A stretch of 20,274 bases of DNA, taken from a virus. The stretch lies in IMG/VR virus record IMGVR_UViG_3300022707_001273, positions 1-20,274 of that record. The stretch is one strand, 5' to 3'. Below are positions 12,781 to 19,031 of the stretch, piece by piece (position 1 is the stretch's first letter; every line of letters starts with the position of its first letter). Below the pieces are notes generated by a model that saw nothing but the letters and a program-made list of their open reading frames with translations, had not been told where the DNA came from and did not search any database. Both the position numbers and the translations under genes were made by a program.

Positions 12781-13320
12781 ATGAAAATTGTGAACATTTT
12801 GGGCACAGGCCCGTCATTAAAACACTATACGCCGGACGAAAACGAGACAATTGGGGTCAATAATATTTGGGAATTTCACCAAACTGACTACATCGTTTGC
12901 GTGGACAAGCCGGCACGATTTGAACCCAAACGCCTGGCACAAATCAAGGTATCGAAACCAGGACTTTTTTACACTCATCTATTAGAGGATTGGGCACCGT
13001 TTATTGGAACAGCTTTCAAAATAAATCTGGCACCCATACGAGGATCGGTTGACACCCTGGATGATTATGGACGTATTTGTTGGTCTAACAACAGCACATA
13101 TGTTGCTGCTGTCATGGCCTTTCACCACAAGGCAGACAGGATCATCCTGCATGGCGTTGACTTTACTGGACACAAGGATTTGTCGCAACCGGCAATTCAG
13201 AAAAAAGCCATTGATGATTTCGTGAAACTGTTTTTAGCACTCAATAAACGCAACGTGGAATTGCTCGTTGGGTCGAACGATTCAATGCTGTCGGGCAAAA
13301 TCCCTGTCCTTAAATCTTAA
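12781..13320 (+). CDS. GT42 sialyltransferase / DUF115 (MptE)-like Rossmann protein (179 aa)
   Basis: This is the only plus-strand gene. The N-terminus V-N-I-L-G-T-G-P-S-L (residues 4-13) followed by T-I-G-V-N-N, and the later S102-N-N-S-T-Y-V-A-A-V-M-A with D-R-I-I-L-H-G-V-D-F-T-G-H, match in order the nucleotide-binding frame of CMP-sialyltransferases such as CstII (GNGPSL, SGVYMCAVAIA, YLSGIDFY) and of DUF115/MptE-like proteins. It probably transfers or handles a nucleotide-activated group such as a sugar, but at 179 residues it is shorter than CstII (about 290) and the substrate is unknown. It has its own palindromic promoter region and converges with the downstream glycosyltransferase gene, overlapping it by 11 bases. 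This is probably an independently regulated (moron-like) unit. Confidence 0.6.
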   Translation: MKIVNILGTGPSLKHYTPDENETIGVNNIWEFHQTDYIVCVDKPARFEPKRLAQIKVSKPGLFYTHLLEDWAPFIGTAFKINLAPIRGSVDTLDDYGRICWSNNSTYVAAVMAFHHKADRIILHGVDFTGHKDLSQPAIQKKAIDDFVKLFLALNKRNVELLVGSNDSMLSGKIPVLKS

Positions 13321-14083
13321 TCCCAAAATAGTTGGGGACCTCTTTGATTTTCCTGCCTTTGAAGTAACTGACACCCACGTTTGATTCCAATGTGTATTCA
13401 TTATACTCGTCAACAAACCCCTGGATTTTGTGTTTCCAATTTACACTGGCTGCTGCGTTGTCGAACTTGTCCTGGATGTCATTACGGACCATTGAAAAGT
13501 GGTGCATCATAATCTCGTCCTGTGGGAACGTGTGAAATGAATTTGCCGGCGAAATTCTGACGGCAGGGTCCACTGTTATTGGGTAGTGGTTTTCCGTGAC
13601 AACAGTTGTCTCGGGATATAGCTTGCAGATGAACGGCATGGCATAATCTTCAATAGGTGTCAACTGCCATGTGGGATGCTTGTAATAGGTGTACATCATT
13701 GTCAGCGTGACATCAACGTCCAGTTGTTTGGCCCTGTACTTTGCGACCTCGAATTCGCCAGGCATATAATAGTGATCCGTTGCGCTCGTGAAGTAGTGCG
13801 TGCATTCCAATCCTTTTGCCAGTTCCAACCTCAATTGGTATTTCCTGCGCTCGTTTTCTTTGGTTCCAATGGCCAGGTCGGGCCGGTATTCAATCAAATG
13901 AATTTTGGGGTTCGTGGTGATCAATGACAGCATTTGATTCATCGATTCTGATGCAGGATTTCCCTGGTTCGATACATTCTGATAGCATATGATTAAGAGA
14001 TCAACCTTGTCGTAAATCTGCTCAATGGAACCCATGAGCAATTCCATGCCATTGAAAACAGAATACATGGCTGCCAGTTTCAT
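13310..14083 (-). CDS. GT-A-like glycosyltransferase, phage/capsule type (257 aa)
   Basis: The N-terminal A-A-M-Y-S-V-F-N-G-M-E-L-L, then K-V-D-L-L-I-I-C-Y-Q-N-V-S-N-Q-G-N, follows the form of the nucleotide-sugar-binding start of GT2-related enzymes found in phages and capsule loci. The segment T-K-E-N-E-R-R-K (residues 74-81) and the acidic T-S-A-T-D-H-Y-Y (D103 as likely DxD-equivalent metal ligand) match the 'NExxK...D.D.FY' pattern of that group. It is expected to transfer a sugar to an unknown acceptor. The gene overlaps the upstream LbH acyltransferase by ATGA (ATG at 14083), and its end overlaps the plus-strand GT42-like gene tail to tail. Fold assignment is from motifs only. Confidence 0.65.
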   Translation of the reverse strand: MKLAAMYSVFNGMELLMGSIEQIYDKVDLLIICYQNVSNQGNPASESMNQMLSLITTNPKIHLIEYRPDLAIGTKENERRKYQLRLELAKGLECTHYFTSATDHYYMPGEFEVAKYRAKQLDVDVTLTMMYTYYKHPTWQLTPIEDYAMPFICKLYPETTVVTENHYPITVDPAVRISPANSFHTFPQDEIMMHHFSMVRNDIQDKFDNAAASVNWKHKIQGFVDEYNEYTLESNVGVSYFKGRKIKEVPNYFGIKI

Positions 14084-14625
14084 TCTGCCTGGTCGTGTTC
14101 GCTCTCAATAATTTCCAGGTGCCGTTGCTGCTTTGCAGGGTTTCCATAAACCAACAGGCCGGTTCCTACATCCTCAACAACATTGGATCGCATCCCAATG
14201 ATATTATCATGACCAATTTTCAGCCGGTTACGTATGGCCACTGCCGTTTTGATATGGTTATGGTTGCCAATCTTAGTGTGGCCACAAATGATTGTCTTTG
14301 CGCCGATCTCATTTCTGTTTCCAACCCTTACATTGTGGCCAATGTTCACATAATTCATTATCAGGTTATCGTCGCCGATTCTCGTGTTGCCTTTGTCGCC
14401 GGCCATGACCGTTGCGTGACATCCGATTTGGTTGTTGTCGCCGATGATCACCTTGCCGGTCTTCGATTCTGCTGATCTTATGAACCCCATTTCACCGATC
14501 ACGGCATATGGCATGACCACGTTGCCGGTTCCCATCCTCACATTGCTGCCAATGATTGCAGTTCTATGGATTAAGTTGCCGTCAATATTGATATAATTTT
14601 CGTCGTATAGATTTTCATTTGACAT
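14080..14625 (-). CDS. Left-handed beta-helix (hexapeptide) acyltransferase, LpxA-like (181 aa)
   Basis: Dense hexapeptide repeats of the form I/V-G-x-x-x-x with paired I, V and N run through most of the chain, e.g. I-I-G-S-N-V-R-M-G-T-G-N-V-V-M and I-G-D-N-N-Q-I-G-C-H-A-T-V. The later T-R-I-G-D-D-N-L-I-M-N-Y-V-N-I-G-H-N (GH pair) and I-C-G-H-T-K-I-G-N-H resemble the LpxA core ('TrIGdnn...yvHiaHd', 'aGhv.ig'). The end, L-V-Y-G-N-P-A-K-Q, is the usual C-terminal cap. It probably transfers an acetyl or acyl group to a nucleotide sugar. The ATG at 14625 was chosen; an upstream in-frame TTG at 14742 would add 39 residues without any repeat and overlap the methyltransferase gene further. Confidence 0.8.
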   Translation of the reverse strand: MSNENLYDENYINIDGNLIHRTAIIGSNVRMGTGNVVMPYAVIGEMGFIRSAESKTGKVIIGDNNQIGCHATVMAGDKGNTRIGDDNLIMNYVNIGHNVRVGNRNEIGAKTIICGHTKIGNHNHIKTAVAIRNRLKIGHDNIIGMRSNVVEDVGTGLLVYGNPAKQQRHLEIIESEHDQAE

Positions 14626-15121
14626 AATGGTACAGTTTATAGGTGATTCCCTGGGTTGATTTACATGCGAATTTCTCTTTGCCAATGTAGTCATGTGGCC
14701 ACCAGAATTTTCCTTGCCTTTCATTGGCCTCAACCATGACAATGTGTTTCCTGGATATGCGCTGCAATTGTTTCATTATCTCATCAATTTCCTCTATATG
14801 ACACAACACTGAGTTAGTGAACACCAGGTCAAATGCGTTGTCTGGAATGTCTTTCAAACTCAGTTCGTCCCCAACCTCAACCGTATTCAGTTTGTTGATG
14901 AAACGCGCTTCAAATATCTGCGTAGCATTTAGATCGATTCCAAAAACAACGAATCCTTTTTTCCTGAAATGCAACAGATGCCGACCAACATTGCAGCCAA
15001 ATTCAAACACGGATTGAATACCGTTCAGCCGTTCAATGAACTTATAGGTCAGCCGGTTGACGTTGCTGAATTTTCGTTGTGGGTGAAATTGTGCCGTGTA
15101 GTGTTCCTTTGCCTGGTCCAT
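14615..15121 (-). CDS. Class I SAM-dependent methyltransferase (168 aa)
   Basis: The SAM site is readable: motif I S-V-F-E-F-G-C-N-V-G-R-H (residues 37-48), the acidic G-I-D-L-N (D63) that ends strand 2, and the post-motif N-A-F-D-L-V-F-T-N-S-V-L-C-H-I (residues 95-109), typical of small-molecule or sugar methyltransferases of the Methyltransf_11/25 kind. The substrate cannot be told; in this setting an O- or N-methylation of a sugar or its activated form is likely. It is somewhat short (168 residues versus ~200 or more for typical members) and ends shortly after the C-terminal Y-K-L-Y-H-Y. It starts at the ATG at 15121, 2 bases after the previous stop, and overlaps the LbH gene by 11 bases. 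Confidence 0.8.
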   Translation of the reverse strand: MDQAKEHYTAQFHPQRKFSNVNRLTYKFIERLNGIQSVFEFGCNVGRHLLHFRKKGFVVFGIDLNATQIFEARFINKLNTVEVGDELSLKDIPDNAFDLVFTNSVLCHIEEIDEIMKQLQRISRKHIVMVEANERQGKFWWPHDYIGKEKFACKSTQGITYKLYHYVK

Positions 15122-15123
15122 TG

Positions 15124-16356
15124 TCAGTGCTTTTCTGTGTGTTCGTAAGTCATGGCCATGCCGTATAATTTCAATTCATATACGTTGGCAGCAATCTGTT
15201 TCATCCCCTCACGGTTCAAATAGAAACGCCAGGGTTGTGCATCCCTGATTTCAGGAACGTGGGAAAACTCCTGATAAAATTTTGAGTAATGATAAGCAGC
15301 TTTCATTTCATTCGCCCTGGCTGTTGACATGACCAGGTTGTACAAATGGCCTACGAAATACGGTGTGGTGTCGCCCAGGTTCCTGCACATTTCCAACCTG
15401 ACCTGATCCCTGCCTCGTGCGTGCTTACCAGCATCCATGTCTAAATGAAAATAACAGTCAGTGTCGATCCATTTGAAATACGATTCAGGGCAGCGAAATG
15501 CCAGTTCCAAAAATTCATAGGCCAAATACGGCAGGATCATGTCGTTCCATTGATGGTACCCTTTCGCCAGTTTGATCCGTCCCAAACCCATGTTCGTCGT
15601 CAAATCCTCATATCTGTTTTCTGTGAATTTCTTTTTAGGGGCATACAATGGATAGGAAAATATCTCACCACCAAACAATCCCTGGACACAGTTGAACGTA
15701 TGTTCCTGGCCAATTGGCACGAGATCATCCCAGAACGATACTGTGGGCCTCAAATACCCATTGACCGATCCTGTGAACTCACCCATGTTGTGACAGTTCA
15801 CATCCTCCAAATGGTCCTTATTATATATACTGTACTGATCCCTTCGCCATCCCTGTTTCCTCATCAATTCCTCGAACCCATAAAGGGCCTCTGTTCCATG
15901 TGATCTGAAATGAATATCACCCAGGAACTTGTCGCCATGCTCACGTCTGATGTTGGCCAGGATGTATGTGATGATCCTTGAATCCATACCCATTGACGTG
16001 AAAACGATTGTGGGTTTTGAGTTGTCCCAAACCTTTACCAGGTATTCAGTCAACGTTTGAATCAACATGTCTGCATACTTCGTGACATGAAGTTCCTTGT
16101 CGTCCAACTTGTCCATTGGCTTTTCCAGGTGTTTCCACTTCTTTGGGATTTTAGGCCATACAATTTCCACTTCATTGAACAGCATTTGTGAATTGTCCTT
16201 TGCCATGAAGTCAGGGTTGATCGTCAGGGTCGGTTCCTGGTCCATAATATATGCCAGGCTTAAATCGATTTCGCCGGTTGTCTTTGACTTATATAATGGC
16301 GTCATGACCAATGTGTGCAGCCATGACCCTTTGTTTTTTGTGTGTGCTAATTTCAT
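15124..16356 (-). CDS. Asparagine-synthetase-like ATP pyrophosphatase domain protein (410 aa)
   Basis: The central T-I-V-F-T-S-M-G-M-D-S-R-I-I (residues 116-129; S121, D125, S126) is a PP-loop, the ATP-binding signature of the asparagine synthetase B C-terminal domain (usual form SGGxDS). The later I-L-P-Y-L-A-Y-E-F-L-E-L-A-F-R-C-P-E (residues 274-291) matches the 'PFLDxxvvefalxlP' segment of AsnB. No N-terminal Cys2 glutaminase domain is present, so it would use free ammonia, a partner amidotransferase or another nucleophile. AsnB-like enzymes of this kind amidate uronic acids in some O-antigen loci or activate acids by adenylation. It overlaps the upstream glycosyltransferase by ATGA (ATG at 16356). 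The substrate is unknown. Confidence 0.7.
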   Translation of the reverse strand: MKLAHTKNKGSWLHTLVMTPLYKSKTTGEIDLSLAYIMDQEPTLTINPDFMAKDNSQMLFNEVEIVWPKIPKKWKHLEKPMDKLDDKELHVTKYADMLIQTLTEYLVKVWDNSKPTIVFTSMGMDSRIITYILANIRREHGDKFLGDIHFRSHGTEALYGFEELMRKQGWRRDQYSIYNKDHLEDVNCHNMGEFTGSVNGYLRPTVSFWDDLVPIGQEHTFNCVQGLFGGEIFSYPLYAPKKKFTENRYEDLTTNMGLGRIKLAKGYHQWNDMILPYLAYEFLELAFRCPESYFKWIDTDCYFHLDMDAGKHARGRDQVRLEMCRNLGDTTPYFVGHLYNLVMSTARANEMKAAYHYSKFYQEFSHVPEIRDAQPWRFYLNREGMKQIAANVYELKLYGMAMTYEHTEKH

Positions 16357-17063
16357 AGATTCTGAATGAGTTTGTAGTTGGGAAATTGTTGTTGGATTTC
16401 GTAGAAAGGAATTTCAGTGTAATTGGGTCGCATCACAAATTTAGTAATATTGGCCGGTGTCTTAATGTCAATAATCATCAACCCCTCGTCTTTCAGTCGG
16501 TATTCGTGCCGGTCATGTGGCGCTGATTTCAGCCGGTCCCTGCTGACCCCATCCAGGCCCCTGAATATATGGTCACTCCACAATCGCCAATCCACACCAT
16601 CCAGAACTCGTTTGCTCACCACCCTACCAACAGCCATTGGTTCGCCCTGTCTTTGGTTGACATATCCAATACTGTGAACCGCCTTTTTTGAAACTGCATC
16701 ATAATAATATAGGTCCATGTTCACGATCTCATCAATGCCCTGGCCCATCAGCCCCAACATGTATTCAAACGTCTTTGGACTGACCACATCGTCCGATCCC
16801 AGGAAAAGAACATAGTCTGGTTTCAGTTTTTTACAGGCCATCAAACGCCGGTTCGCCTTTCTGCCAATGGGTTGATTTCTTACCTCTATATAATGGAACG
16901 CGAAACTGGCCACGAGTTCCCTGGACACCTTGCCCTCACTGCCGGCAACCATCACCTCGATTTCGATGTCAGGGAATGAATCAACAAGCTGTTGGGCGCA
17001 AGCTGCCCACACCTTGAACACCTCAGGCCTTTGCCACATCATTGTTGCGATTACGACTTTCAT
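16353..17063 (-). CDS. GT2-like glycosyltransferase (236 aa)
   Basis: A single GT-A-type domain. It starts M-K-V-V-I-A-T-M-M-W-Q-R-P-E-V (nucleotide-binding strand and loop), and residues 84-95 carry Y-V-L-F-L-G-S-D-D-V-V-S, whose S-D-D (D91, D92) stands where the metal-binding DxD of GT2 enzymes lies. The region I-G-R-K-A-N-R-R-L before it fits the sugar-nucleotide pocket. The C-terminal third is short and lacks membrane segments, so it is likely soluble. It probably transfers a hexose or amino sugar to an unknown acceptor. The ATG at 17063 overlaps the TGA of the LbH gene and its own TGA overlaps the AsnB-like gene start. Confidence 0.75.
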   Translation of the reverse strand: MKVVIATMMWQRPEVFKVWAACAQQLVDSFPDIEIEVMVAGSEGKVSRELVASFAFHYIEVRNQPIGRKANRRLMACKKLKPDYVLFLGSDDVVSPKTFEYMLGLMGQGIDEIVNMDLYYYDAVSKKAVHSIGYVNQRQGEPMAVGRVVSKRVLDGVDWRLWSDHIFRGLDGVSRDRLKSAPHDRHEYRLKDEGLMIIDIKTPANITKFVMRPNYTEIPFYEIQQQFPNYKLIQNL

Positions 17064-17773
17064 TTTTGCTTGTCCAATAATTCTTGCGCTATCTCAATTG
17101 CTTCATTCTGGCATTCCTGTGGGGTCTGAAATAATTCTGCGCTGTAATGCTCAGTACCATAATCAACATAATATGAATACAATGTTCTGTTACCGCTTAA
17201 ACTTTTTCCGTTTCCTTCAATCCTAACATCAATTCCCTTTGCATTGAACGCCCTGCATTTTCTTTCAAAATCATCCAACTTTTTTGCAGGGACACCAACA
17301 TATGTTCCTGGGTCCATTAAATTCTCGTTGACGAATGACATTGCACCAACAATGATGTCGGCTGCAATCTTTGTTTTGGCTGCAATATACACACCGGCAC
17401 CAATATAGGCACGCGCCTGGATCACTGTGCCATGTTCTGTTTTCCTTTTCGCTGTTGACCCCAGGGTCACGGCCCTTGCACCCATGAACACACCTTCCTG
17501 GATCACCACGTAACTTGTCAGGATCACCCCCCATTTCAATGTGACGTTCTTGCCGATCTCACAATGCTTGCCGGTCTTGACTGATCCCTGCAAAACCGAA
17601 TTGTCATGAATCAATGTGCCATCCTCTATTTGACAATAGTTGCCAATTGTCACATTGTTACCAATAAATACATCCTTGCCAATCACACAATACATGCCGA
17701 TTTTTGAACCGTTGCCGATCCGAACTGATTCATGCACTTCAGAATATTTACCTATCTGATCACTTCTCATCAT
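17060..17773 (-). CDS. Left-handed beta-helix (hexapeptide) transferase with C-terminal helical tail (237 aa)
   Basis: About residues 8-150 consist of hexapeptide turns (V-R-I-G-N-G-S-K-I-G-M-Y, then I-G-K-D-V-F-I-G-N-N-V-T-I-G). The block G-V-F-M-G-A-R-A-V-T-L-G-S, then A-Y-I-G-A-G-V-Y-I-A-A-K-T-K-I-A, ending T-Y-V-G-V-P-A-K-K, is the WbpD/UDP-sugar N-acetyltransferase type of coil. The C-terminal ~70 residues (about 170-237) are charged and helical and lie outside the helix; they could dock a partner. It probably acetylates an amino sugar nucleotide. Two consecutive ATGs (17773 and 17770) can start it; the second is equally possible. It overlaps the 66-aa gene by 14 bases. Confidence 0.75.
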   Translation of the reverse strand: MMRSDQIGKYSEVHESVRIGNGSKIGMYCVIGKDVFIGNNVTIGNYCQIEDGTLIHDNSVLQGSVKTGKHCEIGKNVTLKWGVILTSYVVIQEGVFMGARAVTLGSTAKRKTEHGTVIQARAYIGAGVYIAAKTKIAADIIVGAMSFVNENLMDPGTYVGVPAKKLDDFERKCRAFNAKGIDVRIEGNGKSLSGNRTLYSYYVDYGTEHYSAELFQTPQECQNEAIEIAQELLDKQK

Positions 17774-17960
17774 TTATTTTTGCCAATTCCTTAATTCTGT
17801 TCCACCGTTCTATTTTCAGTTTTTCAATAGCCGTTTGCAAATCTGCATTATACTGTTTGCCCTCTGTTGAACGGTTGTAATTCATGGACTGTAATTTCAG
17901 CCTTTCTAATTCCGATTCAGCCACCGCAATAGCATCGTTATATTCAATTACCGTTGTCAT
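17760..17960 (-). CDS. Small coiled-coil protein (66 aa)
   Basis: A 66-residue, highly helical, charged protein with heptad-like spacing in two parts: about residues 9-25 (AIAVAESELERLKLQS) and 40-62 (LQTAIEKLKIERWNRIKELA), joined by a short turn rich in Asn, Gly and Ser. I do not recognise a family. Its layout is faintly like small head-joining proteins of the gpW kind (helix, short beta turn, helix), but this rests on length and helix pattern only. It overlaps the upstream glycosyltransferase by 17 bases and the LbH gene by 14, so it is tightly co-translated with the sugar cassette. It could be an adaptor or assembly protein. Confidence 0.5.
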   Translation of the reverse strand: MTTVIEYNDAIAVAESELERLKLQSMNYNRSTEGKQYNADLQTAIEKLKIERWNRIKELAKINDEK

Positions 17961-18792
17961 AGTTCATATAAAATTCAAATGATTGGGGATCAACCAACCC
18001 CCTTAAATGCGCCCCGTCAGGATCGCTGATGTCACAGATGTTTCCGTTATGGCCCTGACCACCACACACGCCGATGCCATGCTTGATGCCGGTTGCCAAC
18101 TTGCCGATGTCGAACATCTTGCCTTTCATTTTCGCCCACAACTTCAGGTCCAGGAACACGGTGTCGTCACTCGGCCAATCGATATTCAACCCACCCCTGA
18201 TGCTTGTATTCATCATACTCGAATGCCTGGGGGTCAGCATGAATTTATATTTCTTGTCAAAGATGTGATAATAAGTTGTTGACGTTGAACCAATGAGTTC
18301 CAGGCCTGGGTTCTGTTCCCATAATTTCATGACCGTTTCAATATATTGTGGATGGTAATAATCATCATCCTCCCAACAAATTACCACGTCATATTTCTTT
18401 GCCAGGTCATATCCCATGCGATACCTCTGTGTCAGGTCCTTTCGCTTTCCTCGGGGTTCGTGGTCTATAATTATCACATCGTCAGGCCTTACAGTTTGAT
18501 TGTTCAGCAGCTTTAATCCGTGATCCAGGAGTTTGATTCTGTCACCCCTTGTTGGGATGATCACCGCGCACGTCAGCGTGGGTCTATACTTAGGATAGAC
18601 TTGCATGGCAGCAGGGGCAACCACTTTCAGGGGATCTACTTTTTTGAAATATTTGGCATATCCAGGGTGATTGTCAATGAGTTGTTTGGCAATCTCGTCG
18701 GTCATATTGCTTGCGTTGTACATTCCCTGTGGGGGTTGTTTGGCCATTGTGGTGTCGATCAATTTGCCTGGCAGCAATTCATACTTACTCAT
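17944..18792 (-). CDS. GT2-like glycosyltransferase with N-terminal virion-derived module (282 aa)
   Basis: Two parts. Residues 10-49 (K-L-I-D-T-T-M-A, G-M-Y-N-A-S-N-M-T-D-E-I, Y-F) match the C-terminal module of the 131-aa head-region protein (22 of 40 identical, no gaps). Residues ~74-282 are a GT-A transferase: T-C-A-V-I-I-P-T-R-G-D-R (75-85) at the nucleotide site, and C-W-E-D-D-D-Y-Y-H-P (residues 139-148; D142-D144) as the metal-binding acidic motif, then a catalytic C-terminal part with G-V-C-G-G-Q-G-H-N. The fused module suggests the enzyme is held on, or brought to, a phage component, perhaps to glycosylate a virion protein. The ATG at 18792 overlaps the upstream 80-aa gene. The donor and acceptor are unknown. 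Confidence 0.75.
   Translation of the reverse strand: MSKYELLPGKLIDTTMAKQPPQGMYNASNMTDEIAKQLIDNHPGYAKYFKKVDPLKVVAPAAMQVYPKYRPTLTCAVIIPTRGDRIKLLDHGLKLLNNQTVRPDDVIIIDHEPRGKRKDLTQRYRMGYDLAKKYDVVICWEDDDYYHPQYIETVMKLWEQNPGLELIGSTSTTYYHIFDKKYKFMLTPRHSSMMNTSIRGGLNIDWPSDDTVFLDLKLWAKMKGKMFDIGKLATGIKHGIGVCGGQGHNGNICDISDPDGAHLRGLVDPQSFEFYMNYDNGN
18646..18765 (-). repeat. Duplicated 40-residue coding module, copy in the glycosyltransferase (residues 10-49)
   Basis: This is the partner of the module at 9161-9280. The shared residues cluster in K-L-I-D-x-T-M-A, G-M-Y-N-x-x-N-x-T-D-E-I and Y-x-x-Y-F, with no gaps. Here it sits at the start of an enzyme instead of at the C-terminus of a head-region protein, so the module can be moved as a unit. 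Confidence 0.8.
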
Positions 18793-19031
18793 GCTTGTAC
18801 TGTTCTGATGATTCTGTAAACTGTTGATTCCTCAATGCCAAATTCTGTTGCAGTGTTCATTTTGGCCTGGCGTTTATCTTCGCCGGTTTTGATTTCCTTG
18901 TCGTAAAATAGGAAAACTTCTCGATAAAATTTGATAGTTGGTGAAATAATACCGGCCCTCACGAGGTCAACCATGAGGCCTGGCCTGGCTGCATTCAGGG
19001 CAGCTTCCATTTCATCGAATAATCCGATCAT
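18789..19031 (-). CDS. Small C-terminal helix-turn-helix protein (80 aa)
   Basis: The C-terminal 25 residues read as a helix-turn-helix: A-K-M-N-T-A-T-E-F-G-I-E-E-S-T-V-Y-R-I-I-R-T-V, with G-I at the turn and the S-T-V-Y-R-I-I recognition helix. From memory this resembles a family of small phage proteins ('xxxTAxeFgvsxxTVyrIikxm'). The first ~50 residues are helical and could form a dimerisation part. It may be a DNA-binding late regulator or a terminase small-subunit-like packaging protein, and the sequence does not decide which. It lies between the tape-measure gene and the sugar cassette with ATGA overlaps at both ends (ATG at 19031). Confidence 0.6.
   Translation of the reverse strand: MIGLFDEMEAALNAARPGLMVDLVRAGIISPTIKFYREVFLFYDKEIKTGEDKRQAKMNTATEFGIEESTVYRIIRTVQA

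Noticed and set aside
14626-14742. 39-residue N-terminal extension of the LpxA-like protein from a TTG start
   Set aside because: It adds no hexapeptide repeat, lies inside the methyltransferase gene, and an ATG at 14625 gives a normal LbH start.
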